Source: UMGS1781 sp964389545 (lineage in GTDB: Bacteria > Bacillota > Clostridia > TANB77 > CAG-508). Taken from it: a DNA stretch of 9,461 nucleotides. The notes beneath the pieces are model-generated. The model was not told the DNA's origin. It saw only the letters and a program-made list of their open reading frames with translations, and did not search any database. Positions 1 through 6,110 of this stretch are shown here, piece after piece (the first letter of the stretch is position 1; every line of letters starts with the position of its first letter). The stretch is from positions 1 through 9,461 of the forward strand of contig CAYMDN010000043.1 in the NCBI GenBank assembly GCA_964389545.1, given 5' to 3'. The position numbers were made by a program, and so were the translations under genes.

Positions 1-10
1 AGTCTTTAAA

Positions 11-439
11 ATGGCAGAAAAAGAAATTTCAAATATTATTAAATTACAAATTGAAGCTGGAAAGGCAACACCAGCTCCACCAGTAGGACCTGCTTTAGGA
101 TCTAGCGGTGTAAACATCATGCAATTCGTTAAAGAATTTAATGATAAAACAGCTAATCAACCTGGTATGATAATTCCAGTTGTTATAACAGTATATGCAG
201 ATAAATCATTTACTTTTATAACAAAAGTACCACCAGTTGCAGTATTAATTAAAAAAGCAATAAAATTAGAAAAAGGTTCTGGAAAACCAAACAAAGATAA
301 AGTTGCATCAATAACCAAGGAACAAGTAAAGGCTATAGCAGAACAAAAAATGGAAGACTTAAATGCAGGTTCAGTTGAAGCTGCAATGAAAATGGTATGC
401 GGAACAGCTCGTTCTATGGGTGTAACTGTAATAGAATAA
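11..439 (+). CDS. rplK: 50S ribosomal protein L11
   Basis: L11 binds the GTPase-associated region of 23S rRNA at the base of the stalk and helps translation factors work. The 142-residue product has the usual family length. It carries the N-terminal proline-rich element with PPVGPALG near residues 23-30 (the hinge that contacts rRNA and the thiopeptide site) and ends with the family-typical GTARSMGVTV stretch. Two positions after PPVGPALG are S-S rather than the Q-H or Q-R common in other bacteria (recalled family knowledge). The ATG lies only 10 bases into the window, so its ribosome binding site and any operon promoter are outside. It is the first visible gene of the stalk operon and is followed 72 bases later by rplA. 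Identification is secure. Confidence 0.98.
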   Translation: MAEKEISNIIKLQIEAGKATPAPPVGPALGSSGVNIMQFVKEFNDKTANQPGMIIPVVITVYADKSFTFITKVPPVAVLIKKAIKLEKGSGKPNKDKVASITKEQVKAIAEQKMEDLNAGSVEAAMKMVCGTARSMGVTVIE

Positions 440-470
440 TTTTAGATATATATTAAAATATATATAAATA

Positions 471-500
471 TTTGGGAGGAATAAATCCGTTATTACCAAA
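471..500 (+). promoter_or_regulatory. Candidate L1-binding autoregulatory hairpin before rplA
   Basis: Direct pairing: TTTGG (471-475) pairs with CCAAA (496-500), and AATAA (480-484) pairs with TTATT (490-494) around the loop ATCCG. Between the two helices is an asymmetric internal loop, GAGG (476-479) opposite a single A (495). Two short helices split by an asymmetric loop is the known shape of L1 sites on 23S rRNA and on mRNAs that L1 represses. The hairpin ends one base before the GGAGG of rplA (502-506), so a bound protein would block initiation. The structure is seen; the L1 role is inferred. Confidence 0.6.
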
Positions 501-511
501 AGGAGGATATT

Positions 512-1189
512 ATGAAAAGAGGAAAAACATATCTAGAAAGTGAAAAACTTATAGATAAGACAAAAAACTATGATGCTAAAGAAGCATTAGAGACATTAAC
601 AAAAATGCCAAAAAGAAAATTTGATGAAACACTTGAATTACATGTTAAATTAGGTGTTGATTCAAAACAAGCTGACCAACAAGTTAGAGGAACAGTAGTT
701 CTTCCAAATGGTACAGGTAAAACACAAAAAGTTTTAGTATTCGCAAAAGGTGATAAAGCTAAAGAAGCTGAAGAAGCTGGAGCAGATTATGTTGGAGCAG
801 AAGAATTAGTTCCAAAAATTGAAAAAGAAAACTGGTTTGACTATGATGTAATAGTTGCAACACCAGATATGATGGGAGTTATTGGTAGATTAGGTAAAGT
901 ATTAGGACCAAAAGGATTAATGCCAAACCCTAAATCAGGAACAGTTACAATGGATGTAACAAAAGCAATACAAGAAATTAAATCAGGAAAAGTTGAATAT
1001 AGATTAGATAAAGCTAATATAATTCACTTAGGATTTGGAAAAGTATCTTTTGGAGCAGAAAAGTTATTACAAAACTACGAAACAGTTATGGATGCTATAA
1101 TAAAAGCAAAACCAGCAGCTGCAAAAGGACAATATATTAAAAGTATTGCAGTATCAACAACGATGGGACCAAGCATATATATAAACTAA
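512..1189 (+). CDS. rplA: 50S ribosomal protein L1
   Basis: L1 forms the mobile L1 stalk of the large subunit, helps release deacylated tRNA from the E site, and in many bacteria represses its own operon by binding mRNA. The 225-residue protein is close to the usual length of about 230. The diagnostic segment GRLGKVLGPKGLMPNPKSGT is present near residues 125-144, and the C-terminal part with STTMGPS is intact. The start is fixed by GGAGG at 502-506, five bases before the ATG. It lies between rplK and the L10 leader in the conserved K-A-J-L order, and probably shares the rplK transcript because no convincing promoter is seen in the AT-rich 440-470 gap. Confidence 0.98.
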   Translation: MKRGKTYLESEKLIDKTKNYDAKEALETLTKMPKRKFDETLELHVKLGVDSKQADQQVRGTVVLPNGTGKTQKVLVFAKGDKAKEAEEAGADYVGAEELVPKIEKENWFDYDVIVATPDMMGVIGRLGKVLGPKGLMPNPKSGTVTMDVTKAIQEIKSGKVEYRLDKANIIHLGFGKVSFGAEKLLQNYETVMDAIIKAKPAAAKGQYIKSIAVSTTMGPSIYIN

Positions 1190-1197
1190 TTTAGAAT

Positions 1198-1300
1198 AAA
1201 AGCCAAAGACAGTAGGCAAAATATAAGTCCTACCGAGGTAAAATATAGAGATAAAAGCTCTACTTATGCCTCGGAGAGAGGACATTAGTAGAGTTTTTAA
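1198..1300 (+). ncRNA. L10 leader (rplJL attenuator RNA)
   Basis: The leader between rplA and rplJ carries the hallmark segments of the L10 leader family: GCCAAAGACAGTAGGC at 1202-1217, CCTACCGAGGT at 1229-1239 and TGCCTCGG at 1267-1274. Readable helices are GTAGG (1212-1216) with CCTAC (1229-1233), CCGAGG (1233-1238) with CCTCGG (1269-1274), and TAGAG (1246-1250) with CTCTA (1258-1262). A competing terminator pairs CTCTACT (1258-1264) with AGTAGAG (1287-1293), followed by TTTTTAATTT. These are mutually exclusive folds. In Bacillus subtilis the L10(L12)4 complex is known to stabilise an anti-antiterminator in this leader and so cause early termination; the same logic is inferred here from the matching architecture. 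Confidence 0.93.
1258..1300 (+). terminator. Conditional attenuator terminator of the L10 leader
   Basis: A seven-base perfect stem, CTCTACT/AGTAGAG, can be extended by a G-T wobble and A-T pairs on the outside, and is followed by a run of T. Its 5' arm is also the 3' arm of the alternative TAGAG/CTCTA hairpin, and its loop contains the CCTCGG needed for the competing long-range helix. Termination should therefore depend on which fold forms. It is 41 bases upstream of the rplJ ATG. Confidence 0.8.
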
Positions 1301-1341
1301 TTTATTTAATATAAAACAAGTAAAAGGAGGGAAAACAGAAA

Positions 1342-1848
1342 ATGGCAAGCAAAAGTAGTATTGAAAAAAAGGAAAAAGAAGTAGCAGAGTTAGCAGAAAA
1401 AATTAAAAGCGCAAAACTAGTTCTTTTAACTGACTACAAAGGAATTAATGTTGCTGATGTAACAGAAGTTAGAGCTAAGTTAAGAAAAGTTAATTCAGAT
1501 TACAAAGTTATAAAAAATAACATTACAAGAAGAGCATTACAAGCTTGTGGAATCGAAGGACTTGACGAACACTTAGAAGGAACAACAGCATTAATTTTAG
1601 GGTATGAAGATTACTTAGAACCATCTAAAGTAATATATGAATACACTAAAGGACATGATTTCTACAAAATTAAAGCTGGAATCATAGATGGAAAAGTAGT
1701 ATCTGCAGAAGAAGTAATAACATTAGCAAAACTACCATCAAGAGAGACATTAATAGCTCAACTTGCTGGAGCATTGCTTGGAAATATTTCAAAACTTGCA
1801 GTTGCATTAGATCAAGTTGCTAAACAAAAAGAAAGTGCTAATGCGTAA
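1342..1848 (+). CDS. rplJ: 50S ribosomal protein L10
   Basis: L10 is the base of the ribosomal stalk. Its N-terminal half binds 23S rRNA next to L11, and its C-terminal helix carries L7/L12 dimers. The 168-residue protein has the typical length. It has the family features LLTDYKGINVADVTEVRAKL around residues 28-47, the KVIKNNITRRAL region (about 55-66), and a C-terminal helix ending in an A/K-rich tail. The ATG is preceded by AAAAGGAGGG with a rather long gap of 11 bases from GGAGG (1326-1330). It sits directly behind the L10 leader and 58 bases ahead of rplL, so L10 and L12 should be made together and regulated by their own complex. Confidence 0.98.
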   Translation: MASKSSIEKKEKEVAELAEKIKSAKLVLLTDYKGINVADVTEVRAKLRKVNSDYKVIKNNITRRALQACGIEGLDEHLEGTTALILGYEDYLEPSKVIYEYTKGHDFYKIKAGIIDGKVVSAEEVITLAKLPSRETLIAQLAGALLGNISKLAVALDQVAKQKESANA

Positions 1849-1906
1849 GAAATAATAGGGTTGTGACCAACACAAAATAAATTAATTATAAAGGAGAGAA
1901 TTTAAA

Positions 1907-2278
1907 ATGGCAGACGTTGCAAAATTATTAGAAGAAATCGATAAATTAACAGTTATCGAATTATCAGAATTAGTAAAAGGAATTGAAGAAAAATATGGAG
2001 TATCAGCAGCAGCAGTAGCTGCACCTGCAGCAGGTGGAGCAGCAGCTGGAGCAGGAGCTGAAGAAAAATCATCATTTAACGTAGTATTAAAAGAAGCAGG
2101 AGCTAACAAAATAGCAGTTATAAAAGTTGTTAGAGACGCTACAGGATTAGGATTAAAAGAAGCTAAAGATCTTGTTGATGGAGCTCCAAAAACAGTTAAA
2201 GAAGGAGTATCTAAAGATGATGCTGAAGCTATGAAAGCAAAATTCGAAGAAGCAGGAGCTGTAGTAGAATTAGCATAG
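1907..2278 (+). CDS. rplL: 50S ribosomal protein L7/L12
   Basis: L7/L12 is the multi-copy acidic stalk protein that recruits translation GTPases. The 123-residue protein has the expected three parts: an N-terminal dimerisation helix pair (about residues 1-35, KLLEEIDKLTVIELSELVKG), a flexible Ala/Gly-rich hinge (about 36-52), and the globular C-terminal factor-binding domain (about 55-123) with the KVVRDATGLGLKEAKDLVD signature. The ribosome binding site is AAAGGAGAG at 1890-1898. The gene ends 23 bases before a strong terminator. Its first 75 codons are open on the opposite strand too, but only because of repetitive GCA/GCT alanine codons. Confidence 0.98.
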   Translation: MADVAKLLEEIDKLTVIELSELVKGIEEKYGVSAAAVAAPAAGGAAAGAGAEEKSSFNVVLKEAGANKIAVIKVVRDATGLGLKEAKDLVDGAPKTVKEGVSKDDAEAMKAKFEEAGAVVELA

Positions 2279-2300
2279 TTTATTAAAACTTTAATATGTT

Positions 2301-2344
2301 AAAAAAGGATGTTTTAGAAATAAATTCTAAAGCATCTTTTTTAT
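2301..2344 (+). terminator. Intrinsic terminator closing the rplKAJL operon
   Basis: GGATGTTTTAGAA (2307-2319) pairs with TTCTAAAGCATCT (2325-2337) around the loop ATAAA, with two G-T wobbles. The stem can be extended by A-T pairs and ends in six T (2337-2342). It starts 22 bases after the rplL stop codon. It separates the ribosomal operon from the following Ig-like gene. Confidence 0.9.
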
Positions 2345-2354
2345 GCATGTATAC

Positions 2355-2383
2355 TTGCATAAAAATTTTTCATATGCTATACT
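2355..2383 (+). promoter_or_regulatory. Sigma-A-type promoter of the Ig-like gene
   Basis: A -35 box TTGCAT (2355-2360) and a -10 box TATACT (2378-2383) are separated by 17 bases, just downstream of the rplL terminator and 40 bases before the ATG at 2423. Spacing and position fit a housekeeping promoter; no operator could be recognised. Confidence 0.65.
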
Positions 2384-2422
2384 TCAAGTGTATATTTAGA
2401 TTTAGTAAATGGAGAACACAAG

Positions 2423-3613
2423 ATGAAAAAGAAGAAAGCATTTTTGAGTATTATAATAATTGGGTTTATATCAATTTTAAATGCTATTAATAGTTATGCG
2501 ATAAGCTTTAATATAGACGTTATTGGACCTAAAAAACTTGGATTAGATAAGACGTTTCAACTAAGAGCGGAATATTGGGTTGGAAATGATATGATGATTG
2601 ATAATGATCCTAGTAGTTTAGGAGAAAGAAGTAGGGAAGATGTAACAGAAAAAGTAATTTGGGAAACAAGCAATGCAAGTATTGCAGAAGTTGATGAAAA
2701 AGGTAAAATTACAGGAAAAGGCAAGGGAAAAGTTACTATTACAGCAACAGATAAGGAAAATGAATATGTATTTGGAACAATTGAAATTGAAATAGTAGAT
2801 CCGAATGAAGTAGAAGAATATAAGTTAGAGATAAAGCACCCTTCAAATGCCCCGGTTTTTCCAGGAGATGAAGAAGAATATTTGCTAGACCTTATTAATA
2901 TCTCTAATTCAATATATTCGCATATTAAATACAGTATAGAAGATGAATCTATTGCAAAAATATTATATAAAGCAGGAAGTAATACAGATGACTATATACA
3001 TATAACAGTAAAAGCATTAAAAGCAGGCAAAACAAAGCTGAAAGCAGAAGTAGAATTTAATGGACAAACATTTACAGCATTATATGAAATATCTGTTTCA
3101 GAACAGAAAAATAAATTAGTAATAGTAAAAGATAATGACGAAGATGTACAAGAAGGGATGACAGTTGGACAATCAGTACAGCTAAAAGCAATTTTAGAAC
3201 ATGATGGTACATCAACGGATGTTACAAAACAGGTAGTTTGGTCTAGTAGTAACACATATGTTGCAGGAGTTGGAAAAACAAATGGAAAATTGATAGTATA
3301 CCATGATGGAAAAGCAACAATAACGGCAGAATATAAAGAAAATGGTGAAACAGTAACAAAATCTATTGATATACAAGTTACTAGTTTACCAGTACAACCA
3401 GCAGATCCCAAAGAAGAACCAAAACCAGATGAGCCTGAGCCAGAAAAACCAGAACCTAATGCACCTGAACCAGATCCAAATGATCCAACACCAACAGACA
3501 AGCCTATACCTGATGCTGGAGCAAACACATTATTTGTTATTATTGTAGCTATGGCAAGCATTGCAGCACTGACTGTATATATAAGATATAAAATAGATGA
3601 CGAATCAGAATAA
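2423..3613 (+). CDS. Secreted Ig-like (Big_2-type) surface protein with C-terminal membrane anchor
   Basis: This 396-residue protein has an N-terminal signal peptide: KKKK, a hydrophobic stretch of about residues 6-20, and a likely cleavage after SYA at residue 26. Three beta-rich repeats follow (about 27-127, 131-225 and 228-321). The first and third contain typical bacterial Ig-like group 2 wording such as VIWETSNASIAEVDEKGKIT and VVWSSSNTYVAGV. Next comes a linker of repeated P-E, P-D and P-K (about 325-361), then IPDAG (362-366), a membrane helix (about 367-387) and a charged tail. The layout is that of a protein tethered outside the cell and held away from the membrane or wall by the proline linker. 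Function and ligand are unknown. The start is supported by GGAG at 2411-2414, eight bases upstream. The gene stands alone between its own promoter and terminator. Confidence 0.85.
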   Translation: MKKKKAFLSIIIIGFISILNAINSYAISFNIDVIGPKKLGLDKTFQLRAEYWVGNDMMIDNDPSSLGERSREDVTEKVIWETSNASIAEVDEKGKITGKGKGKVTITATDKENEYVFGTIEIEIVDPNEVEEYKLEIKHPSNAPVFPGDEEEYLLDLINISNSIYSHIKYSIEDESIAKILYKAGSNTDDYIHITVKALKAGKTKLKAEVEFNGQTFTALYEISVSEQKNKLVIVKDNDEDVQEGMTVGQSVQLKAILEHDGTSTDVTKQVVWSSSNTYVAGVGKTNGKLIVYHDGKATITAEYKENGETVTKSIDIQVTSLPVQPADPKEEPKPDEPEPEKPEPNAPEPDPNDPTPTDKPIPDAGANTLFVIIVAMASIAALTVYIRYKIDDESE

Positions 3614-3614
3614 T

Positions 3615-3639
3615 AAAAAGACCTTAGGGTCTTTTTATT
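3615..3639 (+). terminator. Intrinsic terminator after the Ig-like gene
   Basis: A perfect nine-base stem, AAAAAGACC (3615-3623) with GGTCTTTTT (3628-3636), has a TTAG loop and starts directly after the stop codon. The A-rich left arm makes it potentially active in both directions. Confidence 0.9.
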
Positions 3640-3667
3640 TGTTCTATAGTGCACATAGTATAAAAAA

Positions 3668-3695
3668 TTGCATAATATTTATTTTATGATATAAT
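3668..3695 (+). promoter_or_regulatory. Sigma-A-type promoter of dapL
   Basis: A -35 box TTGCAT (3668-3673) and a perfect -10 box TATAAT (3690-3695) are separated by 16 bases. The leader to the ATG at 3758 would be about 55 bases, too short for a lysine riboswitch, and no attenuator hairpin is evident in it. Confidence 0.7.
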
Positions 3696-3757
3696 ATTGT
3701 ACAGTTTGATATAACTATATTAAACGTCTATATTAATACCTATAAGAGGGTGAGATT

Positions 3758-4990
3758 ATGAGTAGAGTAAATGAAAACTTTTTGAAATTACAAGATAGTT
3801 ATTTATTCGTTACAATAGCAGAAAAAGTAAAAGAATACCAAAAGAATAATCCAGACAAAGAGGTTATTAAACTAGGAATTGGAGATATAACAAGACCCAT
3901 TCCACACGCTGTAGCAGATGCAATGAAAAAAGCAGTAGACGAAATGTTGGATAGCAAGACTTTTAGAGGATATGGACCAGAAGTAGGATATGATTTTCTA
4001 AAAGAAAAGATTATCGAAAATGACTTCAAAAAAAGAGGAATTAACTTTGAAAATGATGAAGTGTTTATATCAGATGGTATAGGTACAGACATTGGAAATG
4101 TTGTCGATATATTTGATGTAGATAACAAAGTTGCAATAACAGATCCTGTATATCCAGCATATTTAGACACAAATGTTATGTCGGGTCGAAGCGGAATATT
4201 TGAAAATGGAAAATATCATGGAATAACCTATTTAACAGTAAACAGCGAAAATGGATTTCTTCCTGAAATTCCGAAGGAAAAAATAGATATGATATATTTT
4301 TGCTTTCCTAATAACCCAACAGGAACAGTTATTTCAAAACAAGAATTAAAAAAATGGGTTGATTATGCCAGAAAAAATAGGTCAATTATTCTATATGATG
4401 CAGCATATGAATCATATATACAAGACCCAGAGATTCCACACAGTATTTACGAAATAGAGGGAGCAAAAGAAGTAGCAATAGAATTTAAAAGCTTTTCAAA
4501 ATCGGCAGGATTTACAGGAATTAGATGTGGATATACGGTAGTTCCAAAAGAATTAAAAGGATATACAAAAGACGGAAAAGAAACTTCAATAAACAAAATG
4601 TGGAATAGAAGACAAAGTACAAAATCAAATGGTGTATCATATATAACTCAAAGAGGTGCAGAAGCGGTATATACTGAAGAAGCACAAAAAGAAATAAAAG
4701 AAAACATTGATTATTATATGAGAAATGTAAAAACAATAAAAAATGGACTTGATGAAATAGGATTTGAAACATTTGGTGGTGACAATGCACCATATGTGTG
4801 GTTAAAAACTCCAAACGGAATGAAATCATGGGAATTCTTTGATGAACTATTAGAGAAAGTTGGAGTTGTTGGAACTCCAGGAGTTGGATTTGGACCAAGC
4901 GGAGAAGGATACTTTAGACTTACAGGATTTGGAACAAAGGAAAATACTCAAAAAGCAATTCAAAAAATCCAAAGCTATTATAAAAAATAG
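3758..4990 (+). CDS. dapL: LL-diaminopimelate aminotransferase
   Basis: DapL converts tetrahydrodipicolinate directly to LL-2,6-diaminopimelate using glutamate and pyridoxal phosphate, bypassing the succinyl or acetyl route to lysine and meso-diaminopimelate for the cell wall. The 410-residue length is the family norm. Visible fold-type I aminotransferase features are GYGPEVGY (71-78), NPTG (186-189), DAAYESY (214-220) and SFSKSAGFTGIRCG (245-258). In the last, Lys248 is the expected PLP Schiff-base lysine and Arg256 lies in the cofactor phosphate region. The GYGPE element and the IGDITRPIP N-terminal segment separate DapL from general aspartate aminotransferases. The ribosome binding site GAGGGTGAG is modest. 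The gene is monocistronic, with its own promoter and terminator. DapL is known in Clostridia, plants, Chlamydia and archaea, which fits the presumed host. Confidence 0.95.
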   Translation: MSRVNENFLKLQDSYLFVTIAEKVKEYQKNNPDKEVIKLGIGDITRPIPHAVADAMKKAVDEMLDSKTFRGYGPEVGYDFLKEKIIENDFKKRGINFENDEVFISDGIGTDIGNVVDIFDVDNKVAITDPVYPAYLDTNVMSGRSGIFENGKYHGITYLTVNSENGFLPEIPKEKIDMIYFCFPNNPTGTVISKQELKKWVDYARKNRSIILYDAAYESYIQDPEIPHSIYEIEGAKEVAIEFKSFSKSAGFTGIRCGYTVVPKELKGYTKDGKETSINKMWNRRQSTKSNGVSYITQRGAEAVYTEEAQKEIKENIDYYMRNVKTIKNGLDEIGFETFGGDNAPYVWLKTPNGMKSWEFFDELLEKVGVVGTPGVGFGPSGEGYFRLTGFGTKENTQKAIQKIQSYYKK

Positions 4991-5001
4991 AATATACATG
5001 G

Positions 5002-5029
5002 AAAGAGCAATTCACATTGCTCTTTTTTT
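5002..5029 (+). terminator. Intrinsic terminator after dapL
   Basis: A perfect ten-base stem, AAAGAGCAAT (5002-5011) with ATTGCTCTTT (5016-5025), has loop TCAC and is followed by more T. It begins 12 bases after the dapL stop. Confidence 0.93.
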
Positions 5030-5058
5030 ATAAAAGTAAATTAAATGCCCTAAAAGCC

Positions 5059-5088
5059 TTGTTAAATATGGATATTCTGTGATATAAT
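5059..5088 (+). promoter_or_regulatory. Sigma-A-type promoter of the corA/ABC-F unit
   Basis: A -35 box TTGTTA (5059-5064) and a -10 box TATAAT (5083-5088) are separated by 18 bases. The leader to the ATG at 5153 is about 58 bases. It holds only a weak ATGG/CCAT inverted repeat and is too short for a magnesium-sensing M-box riboswitch. Confidence 0.65.
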
Positions 5089-5152
5089 AAAATAGTATGG
5101 TTATTTCTGCCATGGTAGTATAAACTATATAAATGTTAAGGAGGGGAAAAAT

Positions 5153-6094
5153 ATGATTAAAATTTATAACACAAATTTACAAACAGACAAATTTGAAGAG
5201 GTAGATAAAATCGAAAAAGGAGTATGGATAAACATGACAAACCCGTCCGAGGCAGAAATACATGAGGTAAGCAGTAAATTACAAATTGAAGAGGAATTTA
5301 TAAGATATCCTCTAGACTTTGAAGAGCAAGCCAGAATAGATATTGAAGATAATACAACATTATTTATAATTGACGTACCTATTATAGAGGATATACAGGA
5401 TGATAAATCATATACAACAATGCCATTAGGAATATTAATGGTAGGAGATGATTATGTAATAACAATATCGTTAAGAAAAAACAAGGTTATAGAAGCTTTT
5501 GAGAAAAATAAAATAAAAAGCTTTTATACATACAAAAAAACGAGATTTCTTTTACAAATTTTATATTCAAATGCATCATGCTATTTGGAGAATTTAAAGA
5601 AAATAAATAAAGAACAAGAAGCTACAGTAATTAATTTACAAAAATCAATGCAAAATAGAGAATTAATACAATTATTAAACTTAGAAAACAGTTTAGTATA
5701 TATAACAACATCTCTTAAATCAAACGAATTAGTAATGGAAAAGACTTTAAGAGGAAAAATTATAAAAATGTATGAAGAAGATGAAGATATATTAGAAGAT
5801 GCTATAATAGAAAATAGACAGGCTATAGAAATGAGTAAAATATATAGTGATATTTTAAGTGGGACAATGGATGCATACGCTTCAGTAATTTCAAACAATC
5901 TAAATGTTGTTATGAAAACTATGACATCATTAACAATATTAATATCAATGCCTACATTAGTTGCAAGTATTTGGGGAATGAATGTAGACTTACCTTTACA
6001 AGACACAAGAATAGGATTTTTTATTTTAGTTGGAATTTCGGTATTAATAACAGGTACAGTATTCTTATGGCTTAGAAAAAAAGATTTAATTTAA
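5153..6094 (+). CDS. corA: CorA-family divalent metal ion channel (Mg2+/Co2+)
   Basis: CorA proteins are pentameric channels that let Mg2+ (and sometimes Co2+ or Ni2+) into the cell. The 313-residue protein has the expected layout: a cytoplasmic alpha/beta domain and long helices (about residues 1-250), then two C-terminal membrane segments (about 254-274 and 287-307) separated by a short outer loop. The universal GMN selectivity motif is at residues 275-277, right after the first membrane segment; it is preceded by Trp where Tyr is common in the family (recalled). The C-terminus LRKKDLI is basic and cytoplasmic, as usual. AAGGAGGGG at 5138-5146 sets the start. A 16-base gap to the next gene with no terminator indicates a shared transcript with the ABC-F ATPase. 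Which ion it carries cannot be decided from sequence. Confidence 0.93.
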   Translation: MIKIYNTNLQTDKFEEVDKIEKGVWINMTNPSEAEIHEVSSKLQIEEEFIRYPLDFEEQARIDIEDNTTLFIIDVPIIEDIQDDKSYTTMPLGILMVGDDYVITISLRKNKVIEAFEKNKIKSFYTYKKTRFLLQILYSNASCYLENLKKINKEQEATVINLQKSMQNRELIQLLNLENSLVYITTSLKSNELVMEKTLRGKIIKMYEEDEDILEDAIIENRQAIEMSKIYSDILSGTMDAYASVISNNLNVVMKTMTSLTILISMPTLVASIWGMNVDLPLQDTRIGFFILVGISVLITGTVFLWLRKKDLI

Positions 6095-6110
6095 AATATA
6101 GGAGATAAAG

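Noticed and set aside
440..470. AT-only inverted repeat after rplK as a terminator
   Set aside because: It is built of simple ATAT runs with no G-C pairs and is unlikely to end transcription inside the ribosomal operon.
1154..1348. Minus-strand open frame opposite the L10 leader
   Set aside because: It is the complement of a structured leader RNA and the ends of rplA and rplJ, with no start signals.
2296..2490. Short open frame after rplL
   Set aside because: It runs through the terminator and promoter and overlaps the start of the Ig-like gene in another frame. It has no ribosome binding site or recognisable content.
2992..3654. Long minus-strand frame (220 codons) opposite the Ig-like gene
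   Set aside because: It arises from the biased codons of the proline-rich and Ig-like coding sequence; its start lies beyond the terminator and it has no domain features.
5089..5152. Mg2+-sensing (M-box) riboswitch before corA
   Set aside because: The leader is only about 60 bases with one weak ATGG/CCAT repeat, far shorter than that riboswitch.
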